Of a stretch of 64,000 bases of DNA, positions 1 to 9,899 are shown in pieces. This stretch comes from Verrucomicrobiales bacterium (lineage in GTDB: Bacteria > Verrucomicrobiota > Verrucomicrobiia > Limisphaerales > J093), in contig JABTUJ010000018.1 in the NCBI GenBank assembly GCA_015075445.1, positions 96,525-160,524 of the forward strand, written 5' to 3'. The position numbers and the translations under genes were made by a program. Positions within the stretch are counted from its first letter, which is position 1; the number at the start of each line of letters is the position of its first letter. The notes beneath the pieces are model-generated. The model saw only the letters and a list, made by a program, of their open reading frames with translations, was not told where the DNA came from and did not search any database.

Positions 1-2
1 AG

Positions 3-920
3 CACCTGGCGCGGTTTGTGGAGGGCCAGAAGGTCACCGACCTCGAGAAGATGTGGGACCAGATGTTCCTGTCCACGCTGCACTACGGCCGGAAAGGCCT
101 GGCGATCAATGCGATTAGCGCGGTGGACCTGGCCCTCTGGGATCTCCTGGGCCACCTGCGCCAGGAACCGGTCTACCACCTCCTCGGCGGCGCCGTCCGG
201 GACGAACTCGTGTTCTATGCCACGGGCGCGCGTCCGGACCTGGCCCGGGACCTGGGTTTCGTGGGCGGCAAACTGCCCCTCCACCACGGTCCGGCCGAGG
301 GCGAGGAAGGTTGGCACCGGAACCTCGAGGAGCTGGCCACCATGCGTCAGCGGGTGGGGGACGATTTCTGGCTGATGTGGGATTGCTGGATGAGCCTCGA
401 TCTGCCCTACGCGATCCGGCTCGCGCAAGCCGCCCGCGGCCTGGGGCTGAAGTGGCTCGAGGAAGCCCTGTTGCCGGACGATTACTGGGGCTACCGCGAC
501 TTGCGGCGGGCCGCTCCGCCCGACCTCCTCATCACCACCGGCGAACACGAGTCCACACGCTACGGCTTCCGGATGCTCCTCGAGATGGAGTGTTGCGACA
601 TCATCCAACCGGACGTGGGCTGGTGCGGCGGCCTGACCGAGCTGATCAAGATCTCCGCGCTGGCCGAAGCGCGCCATGTGCTCGTGGTGCCCCACGGATC
701 CAGCGTCTACAGCTATCACTTCGTCCTCACCCGTCACCACAGCCCGTTCGCGGAGTTCCTGATGATGGCGCCCCAGGCGGACCAGGTGGTGCCGATGTTC
801 ACGCCGCTGTTGCTGGATGAACCCGTTCCGGCGAACGGACGGTTGAAGCTGCCCGACCGCCCCGGCTTCGGAGTCCGCCTGAACCCCGCCTGCCCGCTCG
901 AACGCCCTTTCGCCCGATAG
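3..920 (+). CDS. rhmD: L-rhamnonate dehydratase, 5' end outside window
   Basis: Enolase-superfamily (mandelate racemase subgroup) dehydratase converting L-rhamnonate to 2-keto-3-deoxy-L-rhamnonate in the cytoplasmic non-phosphorylative L-rhamnose pathway. The reading frame is already open at base 3 (HLARFVEGQKVTDLEKMWDQ), so the N-terminal capping domain is partly missing. The barrel shows family-specific blocks: GGKLPLHHGPAEGEEG, the metal-binding Asp of WLMWDCWMSLD, the Glu of WLEEAL and TTGEHE, and CCDIIQPDVGWCGG followed by VPHGSSVYSYHF, which carries the catalytic His. The match runs through to the C-terminus, so RhmD is preferred over a generic mandelate racemase. It converges with the minus-strand GH99 gene. 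A rhamnose-acid enzyme beside glycosidase genes suggests use of rhamnose-containing polysaccharide (inference). Confidence 0.92.
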   Translation, partial: HLARFVEGQKVTDLEKMWDQMFLSTLHYGRKGLAINAISAVDLALWDLLGHLRQEPVYHLLGGAVRDELVFYATGARPDLARDLGFVGGKLPLHHGPAEGEEGWHRNLEELATMRQRVGDDFWLMWDCWMSLDLPYAIRLAQAARGLGLKWLEEALLPDDYWGYRDLRRAAPPDLLITTGEHESTRYGFRMLLEMECCDIIQPDVGWCGGLTELIKISALAEARHVLVVPHGSSVYSYHFVLTRHHSPFAEFLMMAPQADQVVPMFTPLLLDEPVPANGRLKLPDRPGFGVRLNPACPLERPFAR

Positions 921-962
921 TCCGGGCGTTTCCCGACCGCACACCAGGTTGGGAGCCCCGGT

Positions 963-3086
963 CTACTTCGCTTCCAGTCTCCTGACCCAATAGGCCGTGC
1001 GGTCCAGGTAGTAATCTGGCGCCAAGGGGCCGTAATCCAGGTAGGTGAAGTCTGCGACGCGCTTCGGGACAGCCGGCTCGATCTGCGTGCCTTCATGCCA
1101 CTCGTTGAACGACGTGATGCCCACCAGGGCGGGCGAGACCTCAAGCGCGGCTGACCACATCCGGTCGTAATACGCGCCGTTCTCGCGGTCGCGTGTGTTG
1201 CCGCCGTTCCAGGGGCGGATCCGGGTGTCGATATACCCCGGCGCCACACAGGGTATGAAGAGCTTGTCATGTGCCCGGGCCCAAGCGGCCAGGGCCGGCC
1301 AGTGACGCGGCGTCGACCCATAGGTGAAGCCGTCGGTCGCGAAGTACGTGTAGAACCCGTCGAAGCCGCCCTCGAGCATGAAGTTGGCCTCGTGTTCCTT
1401 GACCCAAAGTCCGATTACAACCGCGTCCTCCGCGGTGCCCCGCAAGGTGCGCGAGCCCTCGGGCCGCAGCACCTCGGCCCACTCGCGGGCCGGCGTCAGA
1501 TAGGAGTCATAGACAAAGAACGCCGGCCGGTTCCCGTGACTCGCGAGCCGATGCAAGGCCGGCGACGTACCGAAGCGAGCGATCAGGTACACGATGGCGT
1601 CGCGCACGGTGGCGGCACTGCGACCCGGAAAAGGCTCGAGGTGGAAGTTGATGGCGAGGCCGGCCTTCTCCGCGGCGGCGAACAAGCCCGGCAACGCACG
1701 ATCGGTGAAGCTGTCCCGGCCCCACCAGCTCACACAAAGAACCCCCACACGCGCGCGTCGCAGTTGTCGCAGGTGCTCGGCAACCACCTCGGGATCGTTC
1801 ACGCTGTAGCACCCCAGGGCCGGATAGAAGTTCGCCCCAATGTCGTCGCCACCCGGATAGGACCGCGGCGGCCCGCCGCGCACGGCCACCGCGTGATTCC
1901 AGTTGGCATAGCGACCATCCACTTCGGGATTGCCGTACCACGGGTAATAGAAGGCCACCGCGCGGTCAGAGACAGGCGAAGCGAGCCGCGCATCAGCCGG
2001 CGAGGAAACCGAGGCGTCTTCGCCGACATCCGCCGGGAGCTCCACCGCCGCGGCGGAAGGCTTCACACGGTCGACGACGTCGTGCACCTGGCGGCGGACC
2101 GAGGCAAGGTCGTCCGGACGATCCAGCGGCACGTAGGCAGCGCGCATCAGCAGTTGATAGCGTTCGCCCAGGCGCGGCGCGGGGATGAACCACTGGAAAT
2201 CCCAGGCCGGACAACCCCGGCCACCGCCCGACGGGGATTGCGAAAGCCAGACGCGATCCTCCGGGCGGAACATCTGCACGAAAGCCATGCCCCGGCACAC
2301 CCCGAAGTACCAGGGCTCGGCGTAACGAAGCCGCGAGAACCCGAAGGGCAGCTCGAGCGGAAACCCGGAGTCGTGTGGAAAAACGCGCGTGTCCTCCCGC
2401 GGCCGGTGCGTCGCCCACGTGCCGTGCGCCGGCGTCACCCCCCGCTGCCAGTCCGTCTGCCCACTACCTTCCTCCCCGGCTTGCCCGCGGAAGTGGATGT
2501 CCAGGGACTCCGGCTGGTCGATGTAGCTGGCCCAGAAAAGCCCGCAGTAACTGTTCCGGAAGGTGTCGCGACGTGGGATGCACTCGAAGACCACCTCCAG
2601 GACACCGGATTCGAGCAACGTGTAGCGCAGGCAGCTCTCGAGTCCCCAATGCGGCGTCGGCGCCTGATACAGCTCCGCCGTGTGGGCGTCGATGACCCGG
2701 AGCTCCATCGGGGCGTGGCGCGGCTCAAAAAGCACCTCGCGCGGCTGGGTCGTGCCGTCGTGAATGTGCTCGAAGTTCAGGCCGGCGTAGGCGGGCACGA
2801 AGAGATTGCGCGGCTGGCGGACATGGCGCAGCGCGGCGATGCCGTGGTATCCGGCCCGGTGACCAGGCAGGACGGCGTCGTCCACCGCCCGGTTGTCCAC
2901 CACCACCGCCTCGACTTCTCCGCGGCGCAACACCACGTACGGCTGCGCCGGCACCGTGAAGCGCACGGCGGGATTGGCGAGGGAGGTGCGGGCAGCGGGC
3001 CCGGTTTGCGCGGCGTCCAACGGGAGGGCGGCCACGGCCGTCGCCCCAAGGGCAACCGTCAAGGCGGTGAGCACGGGAGGCATCAT
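963..3086 (-). CDS. Secreted GH99-family endo-alpha-mannosidase/mannanase-like protein
   Basis: Predicted 707-residue exported glycoside hydrolase. Residues 1-25 look like a signal peptide (hydrophobic run ending ALPLDAAQ). Residues of roughly 30-370 form a beta-rich domain I do not recognise. The C-terminal half begins FYYPWYGNPEVDGRYANWNH and contains FNEWHEGTQIE, the GH99 signature with two glutamates three residues apart (E662 and E665), matching the general base/acid pair of characterised endo-alpha-1,2-mannanases. Human MANEA and Bacteroides GH99 share this motif. The start lies 6 bp after the stop of the upstream GHL6-like gene, so the two are probably co-transcribed. Substrate is inferred to be an alpha-mannoside, but the large extra N-terminal domain means it could differ. 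Confidence 0.82.
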   Translation of the reverse strand: MMPPVLTALTVALGATAVAALPLDAAQTGPAARTSLANPAVRFTVPAQPYVVLRRGEVEAVVVDNRAVDDAVLPGHRAGYHGIAALRHVRQPRNLFVPAYAGLNFEHIHDGTTQPREVLFEPRHAPMELRVIDAHTAELYQAPTPHWGLESCLRYTLLESGVLEVVFECIPRRDTFRNSYCGLFWASYIDQPESLDIHFRGQAGEEGSGQTDWQRGVTPAHGTWATHRPREDTRVFPHDSGFPLELPFGFSRLRYAEPWYFGVCRGMAFVQMFRPEDRVWLSQSPSGGGRGCPAWDFQWFIPAPRLGERYQLLMRAAYVPLDRPDDLASVRRQVHDVVDRVKPSAAAVELPADVGEDASVSSPADARLASPVSDRAVAFYYPWYGNPEVDGRYANWNHAVAVRGGPPRSYPGGDDIGANFYPALGCYSVNDPEVVAEHLRQLRRARVGVLCVSWWGRDSFTDRALPGLFAAAEKAGLAINFHLEPFPGRSAATVRDAIVYLIARFGTSPALHRLASHGNRPAFFVYDSYLTPAREWAEVLRPEGSRTLRGTAEDAVVIGLWVKEHEANFMLEGGFDGFYTYFATDGFTYGSTPRHWPALAAWARAHDKLFIPCVAPGYIDTRIRPWNGGNTRDRENGAYYDRMWSAALEVSPALVGITSFNEWHEGTQIEPAVPKRVADFTYLDYGPLAPDYYLDRTAYWVRRLEAK

Positions 3087-3092
3087 ACGCAG

Positions 3093-5366
3093 CTAATAAC
3101 GCACCACCAACACCTCATGCACGTCCGTCAGCGTGGCGTCGAGCGTCCGGCCGCGGCGCTTCAACGCGGTGCCCGGGTTCAACGCCGAGGCTTTCTTGAC
3201 CGGGTCCCTGAACACCGCACGGACGCGGTAGATCGGTGCATCCTCGATCAGTCCGGGCAACACGTAGGGTCGGTCCTTTGCTGGCGTCGTCTGCGGCGTC
3301 GCGTTGTAGGCCATGAGGTGGATGCGGAGCGTCCGTGTCGAGGCGTCATCGGTCACCACCGCCTCGACGTTCGCCGGGGCGGTGATCCGCACCCGCGGAT
3401 TCGGATGGAGGAAACGCACGGCCTGCGCGAAAAGCCGGCGCGCCTCGACGATGTGATGCTCGCCTGCGGTGGCGAAGTCCGGCGAACCGGCCAGGGTCAA
3501 CACGAGGCCGCGCCCGACGTGGTTGAGGAGGACGGCGGGGCCGATCACCTCGCGGGCGCTCAGAGGCCAGTCACGATTGTAAGCGTCCGGGTTGGCCAGG
3601 GCGGCGCGGTGGGAGTCGAGCAGTTCGCCGATGGGCAAGGCCGTCGTCGGTTCGTAGCACGTGGCGGGGCCACGCACCAGGAAGGGCCAGTCCGGCGGGC
3701 CGACGCGCAGGGACGCTCGCGCCAGTTGCACATCCTGCTGACGCTGCGCGTTCCGCCCTGCGGCATCCCCCTCGGCGTGGTCCGCGAAGCCGGTCGTGCC
3801 CGTGCCGGGAATCGGCGCGCCCGCGAAGCGCATCCAATAGTCGAGCCCTTCGAGGTGCTCCCGGACCCGGGCGCCGATCAACTCGGTGAGCGGGGGATGC
3901 CCCAGCAGTTTGCCCCGCGCATCGAGTTGCCCGCTCTGGCCCGTCACCAAGAGCCGGCCGCCCGCCTCGACGTATTCGCGAAGGAGGGCGATTTCCCGGT
4001 CGGACAGAATGGCTGTGTGGGCAAGACAGACCACGGGATACTGCTGCAGCGCCGCGAGCGAGAGGTTCTCATCGAAAAGAAAGCCAAACCCGAGGTGTTC
4101 ATACACGCAGGCCTTGTGCGCGCCCTGGACGCTCTGGAAATAGGGCGCGGGTTGGTCGCGGCCGTACCCGTCGCGGGTGGCCACGCTGAAGCAGATGCCG
4201 ACTTCGGCGACAGGCACCTGGCCGAAGTGCGCCCTTTTCCCGCGGGCTTCGCCGAGCAGGGTCCCGATGCGCTCGTACGCCACCGGATCGAGCCCGCCGT
4301 CGTAGGCGGTCTTGTCGATCATTGTGACAAAGGCCCCGTGGGCCAGCAGCGTGAACAGCTCCCAACGCATGTCGTGTAAAGGCCGCGTGGTCTGATCGTG
4401 ATACATGCGTACGCCCCGCTGAACGGCCACCTGAAAGGGTTTGCCCGGCGTGGCGGCGCGATACCAGGCCGCGTTGAAACTGGCGGACAGCGCGCCGAAC
4501 CCCCAGAGCCCGGCCTCGCCCGTGACGAAATCGCCGTTGGCCGCATGCGCCACCGGCGTCTGGCCCACTTCCCACGAAAAGGGAGGGTTGCCGTGGTAGT
4601 TGAAGTCGACCGTGGCCCGAGGGTTCAACCGCCGCACGTGGGCGGTCAGCATCTTCTCGAAACCATCGCTGGTGTCGTAGCGGAACCGCCGCATCAAGGC
4701 CCAGCCGTCGTCCTCCCAGTCAATGCCCGTGGGCAGGGGCCGGTTGTAGCGGGCCTGGAAGAGGGTCTGGCAACGGTCGCACCAGCAACCGTGCGGCGGA
4801 CCGAAACCCTGATCGACCATGTCGAGATGAAAGCCCTCGATGCCGTAAGTCGCCAGTTCGGCCAGCAGTTCTTTAACGACGTTCGTGTAGGGCGAGTTGA
4901 AGCACACGAGGTGGTTGATCGGCTGGCCGTCGGCACTGCGGGCCTTCCAGTCCGGATGCTCCCGCAGTTCGTGGGCGGGGTATTGGAGCTGGCAGTATGC
5001 GATGAGCGGAAGCCGGTGTCGCCGGGCCTCGTCCACCGCCTCGCGCAGAACGTCGCGGCCGGCCAGACCCGCCGGTCGGGGCACGAGTTTCGAGTCGTGA
5101 AAAGTGAAGTCACCGTCGCGGACCCAGAGCACCAGGTACTCGGCGTTGGCCTCCGCGCAGCGGCGGACAATCTCGCGGCCGTTGAAATGCCGGGCGTAAT
5201 CTCCGGCGTGGCGGCCGCCCGCGAACTGCGCGCCTGTGGGCCCCACCTCCATGCCGACGAGGACACCCTGATGCCATGGCTTGTCGGCGCGGACGGTCAG
5301 GAGCAGAGCCAAGGTCACCACTGACAGGCGCAAGGCCCACGAAACGCGACGCGGGGAACGGGTCAT
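3093..5366 (-). CDS. Secreted GHL6-type putative glycoside hydrolase with beta-galactosidase trimerisation-like domain
   Basis: A 757-residue protein starting at the ATG at 5366, chosen because the signal peptide (MTRSPRRVSWALRLSVVTLA, cleavage near VRA) begins there; the open frame upstream is spurious. The N-terminal barrel resembles the hypothetical glycosyl hydrolase 6 (GHL6) family and distantly alpha-L-fucosidases: YLVLWVRDGDFTFHDSK, then EGFHLDMVDQGFG followed by a Cys-rich CWCDRCQ. A later segment (roughly residues 390-560) looks like the beta-galactosidase trimerisation fold, with REYVEAGGRLLVTGQSG. The fucosidase-like motif suggests a retaining enzyme with the Asp of FHLDMVD as a candidate nucleophile (inference). 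It is the first gene of a two-gene unit with GH99 and divergent from the DUF1080 gene. Activity is untested for this family as far as I know. Confidence 0.75.
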   Translation of the reverse strand: MTRSPRRVSWALRLSVVTLALLLTVRADKPWHQGVLVGMEVGPTGAQFAGGRHAGDYARHFNGREIVRRCAEANAEYLVLWVRDGDFTFHDSKLVPRPAGLAGRDVLREAVDEARRHRLPLIAYCQLQYPAHELREHPDWKARSADGQPINHLVCFNSPYTNVVKELLAELATYGIEGFHLDMVDQGFGPPHGCWCDRCQTLFQARYNRPLPTGIDWEDDGWALMRRFRYDTSDGFEKMLTAHVRRLNPRATVDFNYHGNPPFSWEVGQTPVAHAANGDFVTGEAGLWGFGALSASFNAAWYRAATPGKPFQVAVQRGVRMYHDQTTRPLHDMRWELFTLLAHGAFVTMIDKTAYDGGLDPVAYERIGTLLGEARGKRAHFGQVPVAEVGICFSVATRDGYGRDQPAPYFQSVQGAHKACVYEHLGFGFLFDENLSLAALQQYPVVCLAHTAILSDREIALLREYVEAGGRLLVTGQSGQLDARGKLLGHPPLTELIGARVREHLEGLDYWMRFAGAPIPGTGTTGFADHAEGDAAGRNAQRQQDVQLARASLRVGPPDWPFLVRGPATCYEPTTALPIGELLDSHRAALANPDAYNRDWPLSAREVIGPAVLLNHVGRGLVLTLAGSPDFATAGEHHIVEARRLFAQAVRFLHPNPRVRITAPANVEAVVTDDASTRTLRIHLMAYNATPQTTPAKDRPYVLPGLIEDAPIYRVRAVFRDPVKKASALNPGTALKRRGRTLDATLTDVHEVLVVRY

Positions 5367-5594
5367 GCCGCGCACGTCTAGCGAACTCCGGGGGCGTTGT
5401 CGACGCGCAAGCTCAGGAACCAGCGCACATCCCGCGACCTTTCCCCCGACAGCACCTCCGCCAGGCACCGGGTCGCTTGTGGCTCCGAAGCTCCGGATGC
5501 CAATCGCTCGCAGCGCCGGCGCCCCCGAGGGGCGAGAGAGTGCGCGCTTGTGCAACGCCCGCGTCCCATGTCACCCTCCCGCAGCCAAGACACT

Positions 5595-6650
5595 ATGAAA
5601 CACACCCGCAACGGTACGCGGCCCACGTCCGGGAAGGACCGGACCCTGACGGAGCTCAGCCCCTCCCGAGAACCGCAATCGCCCAGGGCGGGTCGCGCCT
5701 GGCGCGCCCTCGCCGCCGCGCTCCTGCTGACCCCGGTCCTGCCCGCGGCCTCGGCAGACGACTTCATGGGGGAATACCGCGGCGCGTTCCTCCCGGACGG
5801 CACCGCGAAGCTCGACGCAACCGCCCGGGTGGTGGCCGAGGGCGACGGCTACTATCGCGTGGTGATCACCGCGCCCGGAAGGGAAGGTTACGACGGCGCC
5901 GCCGTGGAGATCTACGGGCGGCAGTTCGGCCCGGAGGTGGGATTGTTTGGTCGCGCGGGTGGTTACCATTGGAGCGGGAACATCAAGAACGGTGCCCTCG
6001 TCGCCAACAGCGACTACGGCCTGTCCTTCCGGCTGAACCGCATCGAGAGCCAATCGCCCAAAGCCGGCCTGAAACCCCCGGCGGGCGCCGTGGTTCTGCT
6101 CCCGTTCGAGGCGGGTCAGAAGTCGGACCTCAGCCAGTGGACCAACCCTGCCTGGAAGGCGCTGGACGATGGCAGCATGGAGTGTGCGCCCGGCAAGGGA
6201 GAAACCCGGACCCGCCGTGAGTTCGGCCGGATCGAGCATCTGCACGTCGAGTTCCGCCTGCCCCTGGAACCGTCCCATCGCGGCCAGGGACGCGCCAACA
6301 GCGGGGTCTATCTGGCGGACCATTACGAGGTGCAGGTCCTGGATTCGTTCGGGCTCGTCCACACTTCGGGCGACTGCGGCGGGCTTTACGGGATCGCACG
6401 CGCGCGGGTCAACGCCTGCCTGCCTCCCGAGACCTGGCAGACCTACGACATCACCTTCGAACCGGCGAAGCTGGACAGCGACGGCAAGGTGGTCGAGGCG
6501 CCGAGGATCACGGTGCTGCACAACGGGGTGATGATCCACGAACGGCAGGAGATTCCGGGCAGGAAGCACCGCCTGCAGGGCCCGCTGCAGTTGCAGGATC
6601 ACGGGCATCCCATCCGCTACCGGAACATCTGGCTGGTCGAAGGGAAGTAG
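5595..6650 (+). CDS. Secreted DUF1080 (3-keto-disaccharide hydrolase-like) protein
   Basis: A 351-residue protein. The ATG at 5595 is preferred because a long N-region, a hydrophobic stretch (ALAAALLLTPVLPAASA) and a signal-peptidase site follow it; the frame upstream is open but has no signal sequence. The C-terminal 200 residues are a concanavalin-like DUF1080 domain, with NSGVYLADHYEVQVLDSFG and CGGLYGIARA followed by WQTYDITFEPAK. DUF1080 proteins are very abundant in Verrucomicrobiota and Planctomycetota, and some members cleave 3-keto-glycosides. Residues of about 60-170 form a separate small beta domain. It is divergent from the GHL6/GH99 pair, with 228 bp between the starts. An exported carbohydrate role is inferred from family and neighbourhood. 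Confidence 0.8.
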   Translation: MKHTRNGTRPTSGKDRTLTELSPSREPQSPRAGRAWRALAAALLLTPVLPAASADDFMGEYRGAFLPDGTAKLDATARVVAEGDGYYRVVITAPGREGYDGAAVEIYGRQFGPEVGLFGRAGGYHWSGNIKNGALVANSDYGLSFRLNRIESQSPKAGLKPPAGAVVLLPFEAGQKSDLSQWTNPAWKALDDGSMECAPGKGETRTRREFGRIEHLHVEFRLPLEPSHRGQGRANSGVYLADHYEVQVLDSFGLVHTSGDCGGLYGIARARVNACLPPETWQTYDITFEPAKLDSDGKVVEAPRITVLHNGVMIHERQEIPGRKHRLQGPLQLQDHGHPIRYRNIWLVEGK

Positions 6651-6863
6651 GCCAGGGGGACTCGACCGGACGAAAAGCGCTGCAGGAAGTCAGCGCACTG
6701 CACACGCTCCGGCACGCGCAACGAAGTTTGGAGGCTGTCTCCAGCAGCGCTTTCGTTTCCCTTGCGTAAGGCGCGGTCAACCGCACGCGCCCTCCGTACG
6801 CTTCGCGACCTCGCACGCGGGTTCGGCCTTGCCGGTCGGCGGCTTCCGCCGCACGCTACGCCG

Positions 6864-9800
6864 ATGTTCCCCACCGAAGCGTCCTTCCCGCACGCCGCCC
6901 CGTGCCCAAGGAAGGTCCCGCTGCGTTGCCGCCTTCTCTGCCGTCTCGCAGGCGCGATCGGGATCTCCGCAATGCTGCCGGGCCCGGCGCTCGCCGCGGA
7001 GGAGCCAACCGCGGCGGTGGTTCGCCCGGCGACCGCGGGTGACGCCGAGCGCCTGGCGGCTGAGGAGATCCGGCGCTACGTCTATCTGCGCACCGGGAGT
7101 CTGTTGCCGGTGGTCTCAGCCTTGCCCGAAGCAGGCAACTGGATCGCCCTCGCCGTGGATCCGGCACTGGGGCCGCAGTCCTACGCGCTGAAGACGACAA
7201 CGCCGGGCCCGGCGAAGGGGCTCACGATCGCGGGCGGCAGCGGGCTCGCAGTGCTTTACGGCGCCTACGCGTTTGCGGAGAAGCTCGGCGTGCGGTTCTA
7301 CCTGCACGGTGACGTGGTGCCGGATCAGCAGGCGCCCTTCGCGATCCCTGACTTGGACGAGACCTGGTCGCCCGCGTTTGAAATCCGCGGCCTGTTGCCG
7401 TTCCATGATTTTCCCGAAGGCCCGGATCTGTGGTCAGCCGATGACTTCAAGGCGGTGCTGGCCCAGATGGTCAAGTTGCGCATGAACTTCCTGGGCCTGC
7501 ACACCTACACCGAATGCGGCTGGGGTTCGGAACCGACGACCTGGCTGGGCCTCCCGGCGGACGTCGCGGCCAACGGCGACCCGCGCTTCAGCTACGCCGC
7601 CCACTACTTCAGCACCGCACGGGACGCCTCGGGCCACCAGCCCCGGCGCGTCGAGGACATGGTGTTCGGCGGCGCGCTGTTGTTCGAGTCCGATCCCTGG
7701 GGTCCGCCGGTGATGGCCGGTCTGATGCCGCAGGGCCGGACCCTGGACGAGAAGAACGAACTGTTCATCCGGGCGGGCCGGATGCTCCGCGACGTCTTCA
7801 CCTACGCGGGTCAGTTTGGCATCCAGACCTGCGTCGGCACCGAGATCCCGCTGACCGATCCCGAGCGCCTGCTGCCGCACGAACTGCGGGCCCACTTGAA
7901 GGCGCAAGGCCTGTCGGTGGCCGACCGGTCCACGCTCAAGGAACTCTACAAGGGCACCTTCCTCCGGGCCATGCGGACGTACCCGCTGGATTACTATTGG
8001 CTCTGGACCCCGGAATCGTGGCGCGGACCCCGCCCGGAGGCCGAGATCACGGCCACCCTTCAGGACCTGCAGGTCGCGGTCGAGGCCGCGCGGGAAGTGC
8101 AGGCGCCGTTCACGCTGGCGACGGCCGGCTGGGTGCTCGGGCCGGCGCACGACCGGACCCTGTTTGACCAGGTCTTGCCGAAGGAAATGCCCTTCTCCGC
8201 GCTCAACCTCGAGCTCGGAACGGTGCCGGTGGACGAGGGCTTCGCGCGGCTCCAAGGCCGACCCGGCTGGGCCATTCCCTGGCTCGAGGATGATCTCAGC
8301 ATGAGCTCACCGGAGCTCTGGGTCGGACGGATCCTGCGCGACGCCTACGACGCGCACCGCCATGGCTGCGAGGGCCTGATCGGCATCCATTGGCGGACGG
8401 AGGAAGTCGGGCCCATGGTCGCCGCGCTGGCCCGGGCCCAATGGCAGGTGCCGCAGCCGCCGCCCCAGCCGCCGGCGGCTACCGCGATTCGGGTCGACGG
8501 CGGTGAGGTGACGTCGTTCAGCGCGCCCGTGGCGGGCACGGACATCGGCACCATCTACCAGACCGTGCGCTACGACGTCCGTGGCTACGAGGTCGCCCTG
8601 CCGAACGGCCCCTACCGCGTGACGCTCCAGTTCAACGAGCCCTTCTACCACGCCGCCGGCCAACGCGTCTTCGGCGTCACCCTCCAAGGCCGCACCGTGA
8701 TTGAGCGCCTCGACATCTTCGCGCGGACGGGCCGGAACCGGGCGTTGGACTTCTCCTTCGAGGACGTCCTGGTCACCGACGGCACGCTGCGCATCGGTTT
8801 CCTGAAGGACCGTTCGGCATCGTTGATCGGGGCAGACCGTCGGGAACAGGAGGGCAAGTACGTCGAGTTCCCGTGCATCGCGGGGATCGTCGCAGCGGGG
8901 CCGAAGCGCACCGTCAAGATCAACTGTGGCGGACCGGCCTGGCAGGACTACCTGGCTGACCCCGGCCAGCCCCGGACACCCCGCTTCCTGCCGGTGCAGG
9001 ACTTCTATCGCGACTGGGCGCGAGACCAATTCGGTGCGGAAGTTGCGGCCGACATCGCGTCGGTGTTCGCCCGCATCGATGGCCAACTCCCCACCCCGGC
9101 GCCCCATTGCCCCGGCGGCATTGCCGTCAACCGCGAGCCCTGGAGCCGGGTTGAGGCGCAGTACGCGTTCGTGGACGCATTGGCGGCGTTGCGGCCGCGG
9201 GTTCGTGGCGCCGGCAATCAGAGCCGGTTCGACCACTGGCTCACGTCCTTCGAGTATCTGCGGGCCATCGGGCGCGTGGCCTGCACGCGCGGTGCCCTGG
9301 ACCACGCGATGGCCGAGCTTGGCAAACTCGCCGACTCCGAAGCCCGACGTGCCTACGCCCGGACCGAGGTTCTCCCGCTCCGCCTCCGGTTGACCGAGGA
9401 CTGGGGGCGGATGGTGACCCTCTGCCTCGAGACGGCCGATACCTGGGGATCGATAGGCCATGTGCTCACGCACGAGATGTTCAACCGCGGCACCCTCGGC
9501 CTGCTTGAGGGGCATGATCCGGTCCTCGAAGAGGCCCTGGGCACCGGCCTTCCGGACGCGGCCCGTGCCTCGCAGCGCTATGAAGGCCGGCCGCGCCTGA
9601 TCGTTCCCAGCCGGCGCAGCGTGGCTGAACCCGGCGAGGCGCTGACGCTGCGGGTCATCGTGCTGGACAACCAGCCCCCGAGCTCGGCAGTGCTCCGCTG
9701 GCGCCCTCTGGGACCGGGGCCCTGGCAGGTGGTTCCCGTGCAACACGTGGCGCGGGGGGTTCACACCGTGACCCTGCCGCCCGTGAGCGAGGACTCGCTC

Positions 9801-9899
9801 GAGTACTATGTCGAGGTGGTCACCGCGGGTGGCGCGCAGTTGCGATGGCCGGCCACCGCACCCGATTTCTGTCAAACCCTCGTCGCGATCCCCCGATGA
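6864..9899 (+). CDS. Secreted glycosidase-like protein with hexosaminidase-type N-domain and malectin domain
   Basis: A 1011-residue protein from the ATG at 6864; a TTG 34 codons upstream also opens the frame but precedes the signal-like segment (CRLAGAIGISAMLPGPALA). Residues of roughly 45-170 resemble the alpha/beta domain found at the N-terminus of GH67, GH115 and GH20 proteins (LAAEEIRRYVYLRTGSLLPV, then GLAVLYGAYAFAEKLGVRFY). A TIM-barrel-like region follows, with FLGLHTYTECGWG and YYWLWTPESW. Residues of about 530-690 are a malectin carbohydrate-binding domain (IRVDGGEVTSF, then YRVTLQFNEPFYHAAGQRVF). The catalytic residues are not assigned with confidence. The stop overlaps the next start (ATGA at 9896), so it is translationally coupled to the GH51 gene. 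Confidence 0.72.
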   Translation: MFPTEASFPHAAPCPRKVPLRCRLLCRLAGAIGISAMLPGPALAAEEPTAAVVRPATAGDAERLAAEEIRRYVYLRTGSLLPVVSALPEAGNWIALAVDPALGPQSYALKTTTPGPAKGLTIAGGSGLAVLYGAYAFAEKLGVRFYLHGDVVPDQQAPFAIPDLDETWSPAFEIRGLLPFHDFPEGPDLWSADDFKAVLAQMVKLRMNFLGLHTYTECGWGSEPTTWLGLPADVAANGDPRFSYAAHYFSTARDASGHQPRRVEDMVFGGALLFESDPWGPPVMAGLMPQGRTLDEKNELFIRAGRMLRDVFTYAGQFGIQTCVGTEIPLTDPERLLPHELRAHLKAQGLSVADRSTLKELYKGTFLRAMRTYPLDYYWLWTPESWRGPRPEAEITATLQDLQVAVEAAREVQAPFTLATAGWVLGPAHDRTLFDQVLPKEMPFSALNLELGTVPVDEGFARLQGRPGWAIPWLEDDLSMSSPELWVGRILRDAYDAHRHGCEGLIGIHWRTEEVGPMVAALARAQWQVPQPPPQPPAATAIRVDGGEVTSFSAPVAGTDIGTIYQTVRYDVRGYEVALPNGPYRVTLQFNEPFYHAAGQRVFGVTLQGRTVIERLDIFARTGRNRALDFSFEDVLVTDGTLRIGFLKDRSASLIGADRREQEGKYVEFPCIAGIVAAGPKRTVKINCGGPAWQDYLADPGQPRTPRFLPVQDFYRDWARDQFGAEVAADIASVFARIDGQLPTPAPHCPGGIAVNREPWSRVEAQYAFVDALAALRPRVRGAGNQSRFDHWLTSFEYLRAIGRVACTRGALDHAMAELGKLADSEARRAYARTEVLPLRLRLTEDWGRMVTLCLETADTWGSIGHVLTHEMFNRGTLGLLEGHDPVLEEALGTGLPDAARASQRYEGRPRLIVPSRRSVAEPGEALTLRVIVLDNQPPSSAVLRWRPLGPGPWQVVPVQHVARGVHTVTLPPVSEDSLEYYVEVVTAGGAQLRWPATAPDFCQTLVAIPR

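Noticed and set aside
1269..4379. 1036-codon open frame on the plus strand opposite GH99 and GHL6
   Set aside because: It runs antisense across two well-supported glycoside-hydrolase genes, has low-complexity Arg/Gly/His-rich composition and no homology; long antisense frames are expected at this GC.
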